A stretch of 64,000 nucleotides of DNA from Pristionchus mayeri. Its lineage: Eukaryota > Nematoda > Chromadorea > Rhabditida > Neodiplogasteridae. Of this stretch, positions 1 to 8,997 are shown piece after piece. Under the pieces are notes generated by a model. It was not told where the DNA came from. It worked only from the letters and a program-made list of their open reading frames with translations, and did not search any database. The translations under genes and the position numbers were made by a program. The first letter of the stretch is position 1. Each line of letters begins with the position of its first letter. The stretch lies in assembly GCA_036245805.1 (NCBI GenBank), contig BTRK01000005.1, positions 9,672,001 to 9,736,000 of the forward strand. The letters run 5' to 3'.

Positions 1-1083
1 GGAAAATTCATGAAACAACTTCATAATGTTGAGTGAGAAGTACCATTGATGTTCTTTCAAAAAATAGGTTAGACATGTCATGTGAGAGGGTTTGAACCAA
101 ATCACACGATATCAAATATATGAGCAGACCCAGGCTGCATGTGCCTTGTACCTGCTTTTCTAAATGGAAGACCAATCGTACAGGCTCCGTCATGTGTACG
201 CTGTATGCTCCCACGAAGAGGCAATTTCCTCATAAGAAATATTGGCGCCTGCTTGTTTCCCCTTTCAGGAAATCTGAATTCCTCATTTTTCAGAAATATG
301 CAAAATGAACACAGAAATGCAACATGCAGTCATTTTGCAGATCAACTCATTCCTCGAAATGATCTAACTTCCAGCATGCATAAGAAAAAGTGTGTATAGG
401 GTAAAGGTGGGAGCTTCGTATAACCACCATGAATTGAGCATTCATGCTTCAGAGGAAACATAATATTGAAAAATGTTGCGTTTTCGATGGATGAATTTTC
501 GTGATTTTAACTGGATCCTGTTCTCGCCTCTCTCATTGGACAATGATGATAGGGTGCGCATATGTAAAAGTATGCAAGGTCTCATTAGTAATCAATATCC
601 CGAAGTTCATCTGTCAATCCAACAGAAAGATGGAAGGCAAAATATCAAAATTCCACAGGACTTTTGCAACAACCTAATAGGTCACAGGTCCCAGAGCCGT
701 CGTTTAGGGATTTCCCGGTTTTACAACCGGCCCTACTGTATTTCAGCTTCCAGATGCGCTACAGAGTTGGCAGTGGGCTCAAAATAAGCGGAAAATTATT
801 TTGAACAACTTTTATGTTGAAAGTGAAACCGTAAGACTTCGATTTCAGAAAATATGAGCGAAAACCTGAAATTATGAGTACAAATAAAATCATAGCATCT
901 CGGTGAGTAGCAAACAAAGTGAATTTTATAGAAGGTTATGGAAGTTTAACTCCAGCCGCATATAGAAAAAATAGTAATCGGATTCAGGGTGGCCCCTTTC
1001 CGCTGTATAGCTCCGAAACTCGAAAACATGATATGTCAAATATTGAAAAATTCTCATCTCGCAGATTCATCATTCCATTCGAT
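1..1083. other. No recognisable gene; AT-rich intergenic DNA
   Basis: I see no ORF with recognisable protein similarity. The longest open stretch (473-787, 104 codons) has no family motif and no convincing splice context. The sequences starting at 1 and at about 791 (both GGAAAATT...) are loosely alike and may be remnants of one dispersed repeat, but similarity is too low to name it. Confidence 0.5.
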
Positions 1084-1914
1084 CAGTTCAATCATTTCCT
1101 TAAATTTCTCGATCATAGACGCTAGATGACGTTGAAAGAGCACGCAAATTACACACTTCAAAAAATTCGATTTTCAACCCTCCGATTTTTCCAAGTTCGT
1201 GAGCATCCAGTTCAGGATTTATACAGCTATGAAATTGAACTCAAAGTGTAATCAACAGTAGTGACTGATACGAATACATTCTGCCATTATTGGCTCTCCA
1301 GTTTGTACCATGCCCTTGATTCACATGCTCGAACTTGATGGATCGCGTTGGTCCAAATGAAACATAATTTTATTTTGACTAAATTTCAAGGAGTCTATGC
1401 CCTTTTCTATTAGGGATAAATATGATGAGTTACACTAAGATAGAAAATACTCACAGTAACAACAAAAACAACGTTTAAAAAAATATGACATTTTTGAACA
1501 TTGAGATTTTGAATTTTTGAACAGTCTTGAAAATGAACACAATTTTAACATTTTCCATCTCTCCTGCGCTAAATATGATTGTTAGATACCAAAAATGTCG
1601 GATATTCTTTTAAATTCATTCAAAATAGCATTATGATGTTTTTGAACCAACGCGATCCAGCAAGTTCGAGCATGTAAATCAAGGTCATGGAACCATTTGG
1701 AGAGCCCATAATGGCAGAATGTACTCATGTCAGTCACCACTGTTGATTACACTTTGAGTTCAATTCCATAGCTGGGTAAATCCTGAACTGGATGCTCATA
1801 AACTTGGAAAAATCGGAGGGTTGAAAATCGAATTTTTTGAAGTCTGTAATGTGCGTGCTCTTTCAACGTAATCTAACTTATTTGATCGATAAATGTAAGG
1901 AAATGATTGAACTG
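1084..1914. repeat. Foldback element with about 280-bp inverted arms
   Basis: The left arm (about 1,084-1,366) and right arm (about 1,630-1,914) are inverted copies of each other with scattered mismatches and small indels. Landmarks present in both arms include the blocks CAGTTCAATCATTTCC, AACCCTCCGATTTTTCC, GAACTCAAAGTGTAATC and GGATCGCGTTGG. The unpaired centre is about 260 bp and AT-rich, with no transposase. This is the layout of a non-autonomous foldback or MITE element. Target-site duplication not resolved; boundaries good to about 10 bp. Confidence 0.8.
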
Positions 1915-2224
1915 AACTGTCTAGGCTCTCAATACACCACAAAATCAATTTCCGAATCCGACTATTCCTCTCCGACACGTTGCCCTCTCTCCTCTCGTTG
2001 TTAGTCAAGTCACTCTCTTTCTGCCCCTGGCTAGCAACTCACTGCACCTTTCTCCCCTCTTTCTGGTTATTTCACTCTTTCATTGGCAATGTTTCGAGAC
2101 TTACATCACTCAAGGGATTGTGACTCACTTTCTTCAATTAATTTACATTGCCTCCTTTCATTGCAATTCCGATTTACCAATGGATTATTCTCCATAACCT
2201 CGACTAAGAATGATGCAATTTCGC
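1915..2224. other. Non-coding stretch with pyrimidine-rich tracts
   Basis: No gene seen. It contains runs of CT-rich sequence (about 1,970-2,065) upstream of the putative ferroportin promoter. Confidence 0.4.
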
Positions 2225-2460
2225 ATTTCCCACTCCCCGCGTCGCCCAGGTGCGACGTCTCGGGTGCAGTTTGTGTATACACACTGAGGGAAGGAGAGAA
2301 AGAGAGAGAGAGTGGGCGACGAAGAGTATTGTGAGAGCGAAAGGAAAGCGGCTAAAGAAGAAGTGGAGGTAGAAGCTGAGTTTCGCACGGAATCTGCTCA
2401 TACACAGCGCTCCTATTCTTTCTTCGCTTGGTTTCGATGCCCATTTACTTTATATTTTCA
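2225..2460 (+). promoter_or_regulatory. Putative promoter of the plus-strand ferroportin copy
   Basis: A locally GC-rich segment (about 2,238-2,272) is followed by a purine-rich GAGAGA tract (about 2,286-2,345) and then a mixed T-rich leader. GA tracts and a short GC-rich block just upstream of a first exon are common in nematode promoters. No TATA box or factor site is claimed; this rests on composition and position only. Confidence 0.35.
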
Positions 2461-2599
2461 ATGTACTGACGCTCAGGATAATTGCATATGATTCTCAAAT
2501 CGTCGGAGCCTATAATACCGAAAATTTGTTTTAAAATTAAAATAACTGTTGGACGTGCATAGAATGCATTTTTCCCATATGAATTGATCCGTTTGCATA

Positions 2600-2616
2600 T
2601 TTTGAACCTCAAACAG
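2600..2616 (+). promoter_or_regulatory. Candidate trans-splice (SL) acceptor before the ferroportin start
   Basis: An acceptor-like sequence (TTTTGAACCTCAAACAG, AG at 2,615-2,616) lies 5 nt upstream of the ATG at 2,622. No upstream coding exon is evident. In nematodes such an AG next to the first ATG is typically a spliced-leader addition site. A conventional 5'UTR intron is the alternative. Confidence 0.4.
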
Positions 2617-2621
2617 GAAAC

Positions 2622-2931
2622 ATGCCGTCTCTGCTGCTCTACTCTGCCTATTTGTGCACCTGCATGGTAGGTTATTTTGTGTTCAGGATTAAAGAGGGAT
2701 TCTCAGCAACCACGCGCCCTGTGCAATATGTTTCAGATTTTACTGAAACCTTTAACGAATCTTTAGCGAAATCAAGCATCTAGTAATAGTTGATATCAAC
2801 AGTGATTCAGCCGCCAATATGCTCTCTTTCAGGAAGATCGAGGATGGTCATTCATCATCTCATTATGCATGCAATTCCTCGGGGGCATTCAGCTCGTTTC
2901 AATCGAGCAACTGGCTGAAGGACTTGCGCAG
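2622..2931 (+). CDS. fpn-1: Ferroportin exons 1-2 (start, TM1, start of TM2)
   Basis: Exon 1 (2622-2666) gives MPSLLLYSAYLCTCM and ends at ATG|gtaggt. Exon 2 (2833-2931) follows CTCTCTTTCAG in phase 0, reads EDRGWSFII... and ends GLAQ|gtaata. The Asp of the EDR.W motif aligns with human Asp39, a residue of the gating/metal region. The cytoplasmic N-terminus before TM1 is only a few residues, shorter than in vertebrate ferroportins. The ATG at 2,622 is chosen because it directly follows the putative splice acceptor and leaves TM1 intact. Confidence 0.8.
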
Positions 2932-2966
2932 GTAATAAAAAAAAACACGCAGGTAATAAAAAAAAA
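2928..2966 (+). repeat. Tandem duplication of the exon 2 splice donor
   Basis: The sequence GCAGGTAATAAAAAAAA occurs twice, 21 bp apart, so the donor AG|GT exists at 2,931/2,932 and again at 2,952/2,953. The 21-nt offset is in frame and stop-free (would add VIKKNTQ). Confidence 0.7.
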
Positions 2967-3629
2967 TTTTTTTTCGGGCCCCGGTAGATGTTGATATTTG
3001 CAAAAATACTGATGAAAAGTATATTTTGGATCATATTTATTTATTTATCGGCCAGGAGTATTTTTTACGTCGGTCGATAGTACGTTTCTTAAAGGAGTGC
3101 TCCGGGGAATTCATACATGAAAACTCTCGCAACGAAAATTTAGCGCTCTCAAGTGAATACGGTATTGGCTTGGCAATTAGCCAACAAATCGCAAACTGAA
3201 GCCTTCATTCGAGCATCAGTTTCTTCCCCTTCTAATGTTTGTTTTTGCTTTATTTTCATTCTGCGTTTATTGAATTGTGATAATTTGATGCGTACTCTAT
3301 CGATTTTTATAGCGTTCACTTTCTTGGAGCACCAAAATCGTTCGAATTTCGACGTAGCAAAGTAACGCGTTTTTCTGACCATTCTAAACGCGATTTTTAT
3401 TGGTAACCGCGTTAAATAGCTGTTTTATTATAAAAATCGTTTCTTAGCATTTTTTTAATGAACAAGCAGCTTTTCGAAGCTGTAGTTGACTCACTCGACC
3501 TACGCTGGAACCCCCCTTTGTTAGTTGATCGTGTTATTTTAACACTCTCTTTACTATCGTGTATTGTCGTTCCTGTTTAATCGGTGTCTAATTATCGCAT
3601 TTCGATTATTTATCTTGGTTTATATCCAG

Positions 3630-4860
3630 AGCAACGCGAGGAGTTCAACATACGAGTGCGTGACCATGGAGAAGCGAAGAAGCGCAGGAAGGAATCAAAT
3701 TGGCGGATTGTTAGAAGTGAGTGGCCACTTGTCCTATCACGTTTTCCTCACCCAATACCTTGAAAGAGGCGTATCCAGTTGGTTCTTGTGATAACTCCGA
3801 ATATGTAGGGTCATATTACAGTAAATATTCTCCTGAAAAAGTGTCCTACTACTACTAGTTCACTTTTTCTAGTTCACTTTTTGGAAGTAGGGTGAGAGTC
3901 TTTCAAATAATTTACTTTTGCGACGCGAAAAATCGGACCAGAGACCATAGAACAACCAGAGAACAGACTTCCCACTCAATATATTGTGTCTACTTCTAGG
4001 ACGCCCCGACTCCTGGAGTGAAGAATATCATGGAAGGTATCGGCGGTGCGGCGAAGCGTCCACACTCAGGTACTTTTGTGGATTTATTTATTTATTACTA
4101 GCTCAAAATGCACTTACATTGCATTTGCGGGAAAAAAATACTATATTCGTTCTTAAATCACCTTCGCAAGTGATGATGTTGCAGGACTCGTCGCTGGCGC
4201 CATCAAGATCTAGCTCGACAACTGGTCGCTCTAGGTCAGCACTTTTCCTTGTTCAAGCTACTGTAGTTTCGTCTGTTTCTTTCTTGTTTTTGTTTCCCTT
4301 CCGTTTTGTCCTTTGTAATCATCTTGCCAATATTATTTCCCTCTTGCAGTCGGAGAAAATCTCGGGCCTCTACGAGAAGCTGAATGTAATGCATCGCGCC
4401 CGTTGCCACCGCCTACAGGTACAACCCCTGTTTCTTTTTTTAAAAATAATAAGCTAGTCTGATTGCGCCCCCGCCTTTCGCGGGTGCTCCCGTGCCAGCA
4501 GAGTAGGTTTCGTAATCAATCGTGGCGGAGCCTGCTCTGGTTCCTTCCAACCATTAGGTGGGCAATTCCTCATCCACTAGTCGGGATACTGGGATACAGT
4601 GGTTGGAGAGTTGTCCACCTACTGGTTGGAAGATACTAGAGTGTTTACGAGCGCTCTCTGTTTCATGACCGATTGCATAATCCGAATAAACGCCATCAGG
4701 CTGCGCTTTATATATAAGTATAGGATAGTGGAGGCATCATGCTTTTTGATACTTGCATGCCCTCGGGGAAAATTGTTTAACGACTCCCCGCACAAATATG
4801 TCCTTTCAGGGCGTTCAAGGCCGTGGGATTCGTCCAAGTTCAGAAGAACTTCGATCCTAG
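3630..4860 (+). pseudogene. Exon-like segments of an unrecognised gene inside the TTAA element
   Basis: Five segments have proper nematode splice borders: 3630-3716, 4000-4069, 4185-4234, 4350-4418, 4810-4860. Their phases fit when joined (87, 70, 50, 69 nt, then 17 codons to TAG). The joined frame has one internal TAG in the third segment (ATC AAG ATC TAG), so it would not make a full protein. Fragments read include GRNQIGGLLE, PTPGVKNIMEGIGG and LYEKLNVMHRARCH. I do not recognise the family. They do not match the missing part of ferroportin. They could be a degraded transposase or a captured host gene; chance splice-like signals remain possible. Confidence 0.35.
4545..4631. ncRNA. 87-nt imperfect hairpin (possible small-RNA precursor or mini-MITE)
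   Basis: Two arms of about 34 nt, beginning TTCCAACCATTAGGTGG and ending CCACCTACTGGTTGGAA, pair with about six mismatches, several of them G:U-compatible in RNA. The loop is about 19 nt. Size and shape are those of a pre-miRNA, but a tiny palindromic repeat would look the same. No expression evidence. Confidence 0.35.
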
Positions 4861-5328
4861 AAGATCTAATCTCGTGAAGGAAAGGGACGTCAAAGAATGC
4901 GGAAGAGCTAATGGAAACACGGAGTTTGTAAAGACTAACTGCAACCACACGAACACTGGATCGACCATCTGTTTTTGTTGTTTTTGTTGCTCCACCTTGT
5001 TGTTTTCGATTATTTGTTGAATCCTCAAGTTGTTCTTTTATTGATGTTTTGAGGCAGTGATAAAGCAAAAACCATTTAACTCACTTTAAACTCGAAGGTA
5101 AGCCGACAATTTTTCTTTCAGTAATCCAGAGCGAGTAAGGAAGGGTGCTCTTCTAATAGTACCACTAATTCCAATTTCCGTGCTCCTTATTCTTCTACTA
5201 AGAAGGTGCTAAATAATATTCTTTTAGTAAAAGTGTTAGTTGTTTTTTTTCCAAAGTGAACCCGTATTTGTTGGTGACCGTTGGATTTTGAGGGGAGATA
5301 AAGAACCACCAACAGCCGACGCCCATCT

Positions 5329-5401
5329 GATCATGTGTCCTAGTGGATAAGGGGTTTGTCTTGCGATCCATCGGTCGTGGGTTTGATCCCTATCCAATGC
5401 T
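5329..5401 (+). tRNA. tRNA-like sequence, probably a tRNA pseudogene or SINE-type head
   Basis: An A-box-like TGTCCTAGTGG (5,336-5,346) and a B-box-like GGTTTGATCCC (5,380-5,390) are spaced 44 nt start to start, as in real tRNA genes. A D-arm (TCC/GGG) and a T-arm (GTGGG/CCTAT) can pair, and a 7-nt loop CTTGCGA would carry anticodon TGC. The acceptor and anticodon stems do not pair, so it is not a functional tRNA. It may retain pol III promoter activity. Confidence 0.4.
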
Positions 5402-5706
5402 CCTGTTTATTGCTAAAGCATCTTCACTTTTCGAACTCGTTCTTTCCCATTACAGTATCTCAAATTTAAAATCTTTCGAATTTGCGCTCATTGCCTGCGC
5501 TGATTGCAAAGCTTTGAGAGGCCATAGCAGCTCTTAGAAGCGACTGTAGCATTCCGTACAAAGTGATCTCTGATCGGATGAGTGTCCTCTACAACACCCT
5601 TTTGCCAGTTCGGGTTGCTGGACATTCCCCGGAGCACTCCTTTAATGTACGCTGTTATACGTTAGTAATAGTTTCACAAAACAAACGTAATATGCCGTAT
5701 TTACAG

Positions 5707-6166
5707 ATTGCATTCAGTGGAACAATGGGCAGATTGGTAGATTTGAGAAGCGAGCGCAAATGGGGTAAATGATCACTCATATTTCATGCAATTAACGCCT
5801 TATTAAAGGGATGATCATGTGTCTGATTGGCAATAACTTCTCCATGATATCATCTTGCCTCCTTTTCCTGTTGTGTCTGACGATTGAGCGAAGTAATTGG
5901 ATTTACGTGAGCAGAAACAGAATCTTTCCCGATCAACGTGTGTATTTGCAGACCGTGAGTCTCCTGACCGCAATTGTTCTTTGTGCTTCCTGGAGAGTCT
6001 TCATTATAGCACAGAAAAATATCTTGGCGAGGTAACATCACTATTTTACAAATATTATACTATTTTTTGAGCGCACGTCTAAATCAATGACAGAAGTATC
6101 ACATTTTCAGAGACTGGGCCCTAGTGCTAGTTTGCGAGAGCGGAACCATGAATCGGCGACTTGCAA
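5707..6166 (+). CDS. fpn-1: Ferroportin exons 3-6 (TM2-TM4 region)
   Basis: Exon 3 (5707-5764) reads IAFSGTMGRLVDLRSERKW, matching the family's helix-2/loop with the G.lvD signature. Exon 4 (5809-5906) reads MIMCLIGNNFSMISSC..., matching the family's (V/I).NN.S segment. Exon 5 (5952-6031) and exon 6 (6111-6166) end the next helix and give ILARDWALVLV, equivalent to the conserved QRDW motif. Introns are 44-79 bp with TTTGCAG and TTTTCAG acceptors; the exon 4 acceptor is the unusual TTAAAG. Reading stops being ferroportin at 6,166, at about human residue 170. Confidence 0.8.
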
Positions 6167-6305
6167 GTTTGTATTTTCGAGCAGAAGAAAATGAAAAAAA
6201 TTGATCATTTTCCATGAACGAATGCAATTCTATGATATAATGCACCAAGTATGATATAATGCAATATGTTCGAGTGTGAATCGTTAATTCGTCATGCCTT
6301 TCCAG

Positions 6306-7179
6306 TTGGATATTGCATATGGAGAATCAGTCGGATTGCCCGAAAACGTGATGGGTTTCCTTCGCTCACTCGGCTCAGTCGCGGGTGATTATTGATCATT
6401 TGACAATATGATCAACAATCAATAATCAGGCGTCGCTGGCGCGTTGATGTACGCTGTCTTCGAACGGCAGTTCGGAGTCCGACGAACCGGAGTCATCGGG
6501 ATGATGGTACGGTCCTATGCAAATATCGTTAGGTGTTCATTAAATGTTCCTGTTCACAAACTCTATTATATTACACATTTTCAGGTGAATTGCATACTTA
6601 GTTGTAAGTTCTATGTAATTATGTTTTTATATTAATGTTTTCAGCTGCAATCTTGTCTGCTGTCTCTCTGTGTGGTGTCGATCTGGCTTCCCGGATCTCC
6701 ATGGGATCCCCACGCCTACTTGTCGACGTTGACGTCCTTTTTTAATAATAACTTTCCCACTTCCGTTCCCCATTTCTCAATTTCGACATGGGAATACCAA
6801 GAAAAGCGCTGATTGAAGGTGGTCGTCGTGGTGGCAAGCACTGCTTGGCAATTTCGTATCACCATCGTCCCTGAATGCGACCATTGACACACTGAATCAC
6901 ACTAGCGATGCTCTGCCTCTTGCGCACATCAGTGAGTGGCCGAGTCTCTAGTTCTCTTTTTGTTGTAGGATAAACACTTGCAATATGAATAATATCTTTA
7001 AAGGATTCGAGTGGAAGGGGCATAACTACACGAGGAAGATAGATATATAGCGGACCAAAGAAGGAAGGGGATCGTGTGTCTACACACTTTTATAGATTGG
7101 TCATCGATGACGAATTCGAACGGTACGAGCATCGTCTCCATCTTCACCTTCCTAATCGCTATTTCAACTTCACGATTCG
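6306..7179 (+). CDS. fpn-1: Ferroportin exons 7-11 (TM7 to extracellular loop and TM10)
   Basis: Exon 7 (6306-6384) and exon 8 (6430-6506) read AYGESVGLPENVMGFLRS and then ERQFGVRRTGVIG. They align gaplessly to the family segment ending in LRRKCGLVRTG. Exon 9 (6645-6733) carries WLPGSPWDP, the conserved (F/W).PGSP motif. Exon 10 (6819-6931) is the extracellular loop, with WSSWW and two N-glycosylation sequons (NAT, NHT). Exon 11 (7096-7179) adds a third sequon (NGT) and starts the next helix. The exon 9 donor is AC|gtcc, weak but shared in phase with the minus-strand copy. Confidence 0.85.
6385..6429 (+). repeat. 45-nt mini-intron with perfect 10-bp terminal inverted repeats
   Basis: The intron between exons 7 and 8 has arms GATTATTGAT and ATCAATAATC directly inside the GT and AG. 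The intron RNA could fold with donor and acceptor side by side. Confidence 0.65.
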
Positions 7180-7368
7180 GTTTGGTTATATTTTTCTTAC
7201 TGAGCTATTTGTAGCATAAATCTGAGCAATAGCATTACCAACCACGACAAGTTGTGCATATCTAGTAATGCCAACCTAGCTTTTACGATGACGAGTTTGT
7301 AGGCCCTTTATATATAGTAAAGTTCGGGAATCGATTCAACGGTCACTTCATGTCTGACCAGGAATGGC

Positions 7369-7818
7369 CGCGAGGGTAGGTTGGAGTTTTAGAACGAGAC
7401 CTAGCGGGATCGAAAGAGGATCAAATTCTAAGAACTTCTACGTGTTTCATATCTGCTGAGGGCTATGATTTTTCGTATCTAACGATATTCGAATGGTCGA
7501 TTGTTTCCATTGCGTGTATCTCTTGGTATGCGCGAGCAATCGACTTTCGTCTGCGGTTATGTCAATTAACAAATATCTCAACATACATCGACACATACAG
7601 ACTGTCAAAATGTCTTATCAGTAAGTCAGTGGACGGCTGGATTGTAATGGGATTTCAGAACATAGCCTGAGAAATTTATGGTTTTGCACCTCTCCCCACT
7701 ATGAGCGCAGACATCCACAGTGGCGTTTAGCAGATATGAAAAACGTATAAGTTCTTAGAATTTGATCCACTTTCGATCCCGCTAGGTCTCGTTCTAAAAC
7801 TCCAACCTACCCTCGCGG
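7369..7818. mobile_element. 450-bp palindromic MITE in ferroportin intron 11
   Basis: Arms of about 90 bp (7,369-7,459 and 7,729-7,818) are inverted copies with only a few differences, starting CCGCGAGGGTAGGTTGGAG. The roughly 270-bp centre has no coding potential. The minus-strand copy has only a 131-bp intron here, so the insertion postdates the duplication or was lost there. Target-site duplication not clear. Confidence 0.8.
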
Positions 7819-7920
7819 GCAATCCTTGTGAGTCTCTTCTCAATTCTTAAGCAAAGCGGCTTAATCTGCCGATTGAATTCGAAACGAATTCCACTCAGTC
7901 TGGTTAAATGATATTCTTAG

Positions 7921-8806
7921 GTTTGTGGATGGCGGATCTCGCGATCACTCACATCATGCAAGTCGCCACTCCGGAATCACAGCGAAACACTGTTTTCGGA
8001 GTGCAGAATGCAATCTGCCAGACGTTTTCTGTACTAAAAGTGAGCATGCCATTAGGGTTTCTCTTGATGGAATTGATTCCGGAATTCCAATAGTGAGGAC
8101 AAAAGAGTGACGCAATTACATCCCACTCATTTCCCTCGTGCGGAGCGGTGGCATGAACTTTTGGTTTTTCGCGGAGCGGTGGAATGAAAAAGAACTTTTG
8201 GAATTCCATTTGAATAGATTACCGGATCTTCATTGATTGTCTCCACTCAATTTCGACATTTTGCATAACGGAATTCCATTTAGAATTAAATTACAATTGT
8301 ACACCGCTCGTATGCGAGTTCGATTTGGAAGTGAGTGGAGGTTTTTGGAACTCCAATAGTCAAGTAATTCCATCAAGGGGACCCTACATGGCACTCTAAT
8401 GTGCTGGAACATTCTGAGCTGTCATGTTTCGGTGCCGATTTGGCTAAAAGGGCAGAATGACCTTCTCCGCCATGAAAGTGAATGTGAAACTTAGAACAAC
8501 AAAAGGCACTCCCCAGGATGCTCTGGTGATCGTGCTTCCATCACCGAGCACTTACGGCATTTGCATCGTTGCCGCGTACAGCTTCAACGTCGCAGGCTGC
8601 TGCTCGTATCTGTACTACATAGTAAAGGTGGCGTTTGCGTAACTATTGATTATCGATAGTATTTGAAAATATATACGAATATCAATTCGAAAGATACTAT
8701 GCAGTCTTCCGCAGTAAATCGGAAGGCACCGAAGGATGAGGAGATGAAGACGTATTCGAAAGAAGAATTCAAAGATTTGTCCGTCAACAAAAACGATGAT
8801 GAATAG
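7921..8806 (+). CDS. fpn-1: Ferroportin exons 12-14 (last helices and C-terminal tail)
   Basis: Exon 12 (7921-8039) reads GLWMADLAITHIMQ...ESQRNTVFGVQN, the most diagnostic ferroportin segment (human GLW.FDL...ESERG..NGVQN). Exon 13 (8517-8621) reads DALVIVLPSPSTYG... through the last helix. At the position of human His507 (C-lobe metal site) the alignment puts Cys, in the motif AGCCSYLYY. Exon 14 (8705-8806) encodes a charged 33-residue tail rich in Lys, Asp and Glu, ending at TAG 8,804-8,806. Confidence 0.9.
8063..8377. repeat. Possible 315-bp short inverted-repeat element in intron 12
   Basis: CTTGATGGAATT at 8,063-8,074 faces its complement at 8,366-8,377. The interior has several GGAATTCC palindromes and an imperfect direct repeat around GCGGAGCGGTGG. 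The minus-strand copy lacks it (intron of 64 bp). The short ends leave this tentative. Confidence 0.4.
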
Positions 8807-8826
8807 GAAAATCTTCTTTACAATAG

Positions 8827-8832
8827 TTTATT
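8827..8832 (-). terminator. Poly(A) signal AATAAA for the minus-strand ferroportin copy
   Basis: TTTATT on the plus strand reads AATAAA on the minus strand, 187 nt past the minus-copy stop codon. Confidence 0.5.
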
Positions 8833-8991
8833 GCAACATTCCAAATTGTCTTGAAGAGTTGGATGTAATTAAATCGAGGAAATCAAATATGAAGATATAT
8901 ATATTATCAATCACCAAAATACATTCTACAGGTCGTAAAACATGGCGATAAAATATAAACGGTATGCAGATATTCTGACGATTTTTAGTAA

Positions 8992-8997
8992 AATAAA
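8992..8997 (+). terminator. Poly(A) signal AATAAA for the plus-strand ferroportin copy
   Basis: AATAAA lies 186 nt downstream of the stop at 8,806 and before the minus-copy stop at 9,019, so the two predicted 3'UTRs overlap. Confidence 0.5.

Larger units (their letters stand above)
3093..5641. mobile_element. 2.5-kb TTAA-flanked terminal-inverted-repeat element in ferroportin intron 2
   Basis: The ends are perfect 18-bp inverted repeats, AGGAGTGCTCCGGGGAAT at 3,093-3,110 and its complement at 5,624-5,641. They are bordered by TTAA at 3,089-3,092 and 5,642-5,645. A TTAA duplication is the hallmark of piggyBac-type insertion, although these termini do not start with the usual CC(C/T). No transposase is recognisable inside, so the element looks non-autonomous. 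It splits ferroportin exon 2 from exon 3. Inside it lie exon-like segments, a hairpin and a tRNA-like sequence (listed separately). Confidence 0.75.
2622..8806 (+). pseudogene. fpn-1: Ferroportin (SLC40A1/FPN iron exporter), plus-strand copy, internally deleted
   Basis: Ferroportin is the plasma-membrane Fe(II) exporter (MFS fold, two six-helix lobes). Fourteen exons can be read: 2622-2666, 2833-2931, 5707-5764, 5809-5906, 5952-6031, 6111-6166, 6306-6384, 6430-6506, 6645-6733, 6819-6931, 7096-7179, 7921-8039, 8517-8621, 8705-8806. Every junction keeps phase except exon 6 (ends phase 1) to exon 7 (ferroportin frame is phase 0). At that point about 150 residues are missing relative to the family: the end of the N lobe, the central cytoplasmic loop and the start of TM7, including the Asp-Cys site of TM7. 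The separating intron is only 139 bp, so the missing exons cannot hide there. About 400 residues are recoverable, against about 570 in human FPN. Most likely a pseudogene with an internal deletion; an assembly collapse is the alternative. The call as ferroportin rests on several collinear motifs and is strong. Confidence 0.85.

Noticed and set aside
473..787. 104-codon ORF as a gene
   Set aside because: No recognisable motif, no neighbouring exons in phase and ordinary AT-rich composition.
3984..4457. 157-codon ORF as a single-exon gene
   Set aside because: It runs through T-rich intron-like DNA; splice-bordered short segments on the same strand explain the coding-like parts better.
3630..4860. 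Missing middle exons of ferroportin relocated into intron 2
   Set aside because: The exon-like products share no ferroportin motif (no TM5/TM6 helices, no TM7 Asp-Cys site).
5329..5401. Functional tRNA-Ala(TGC)
   Set aside because: Acceptor and anticodon stems do not pair; only the promoter boxes and T-arm are tRNA-like.
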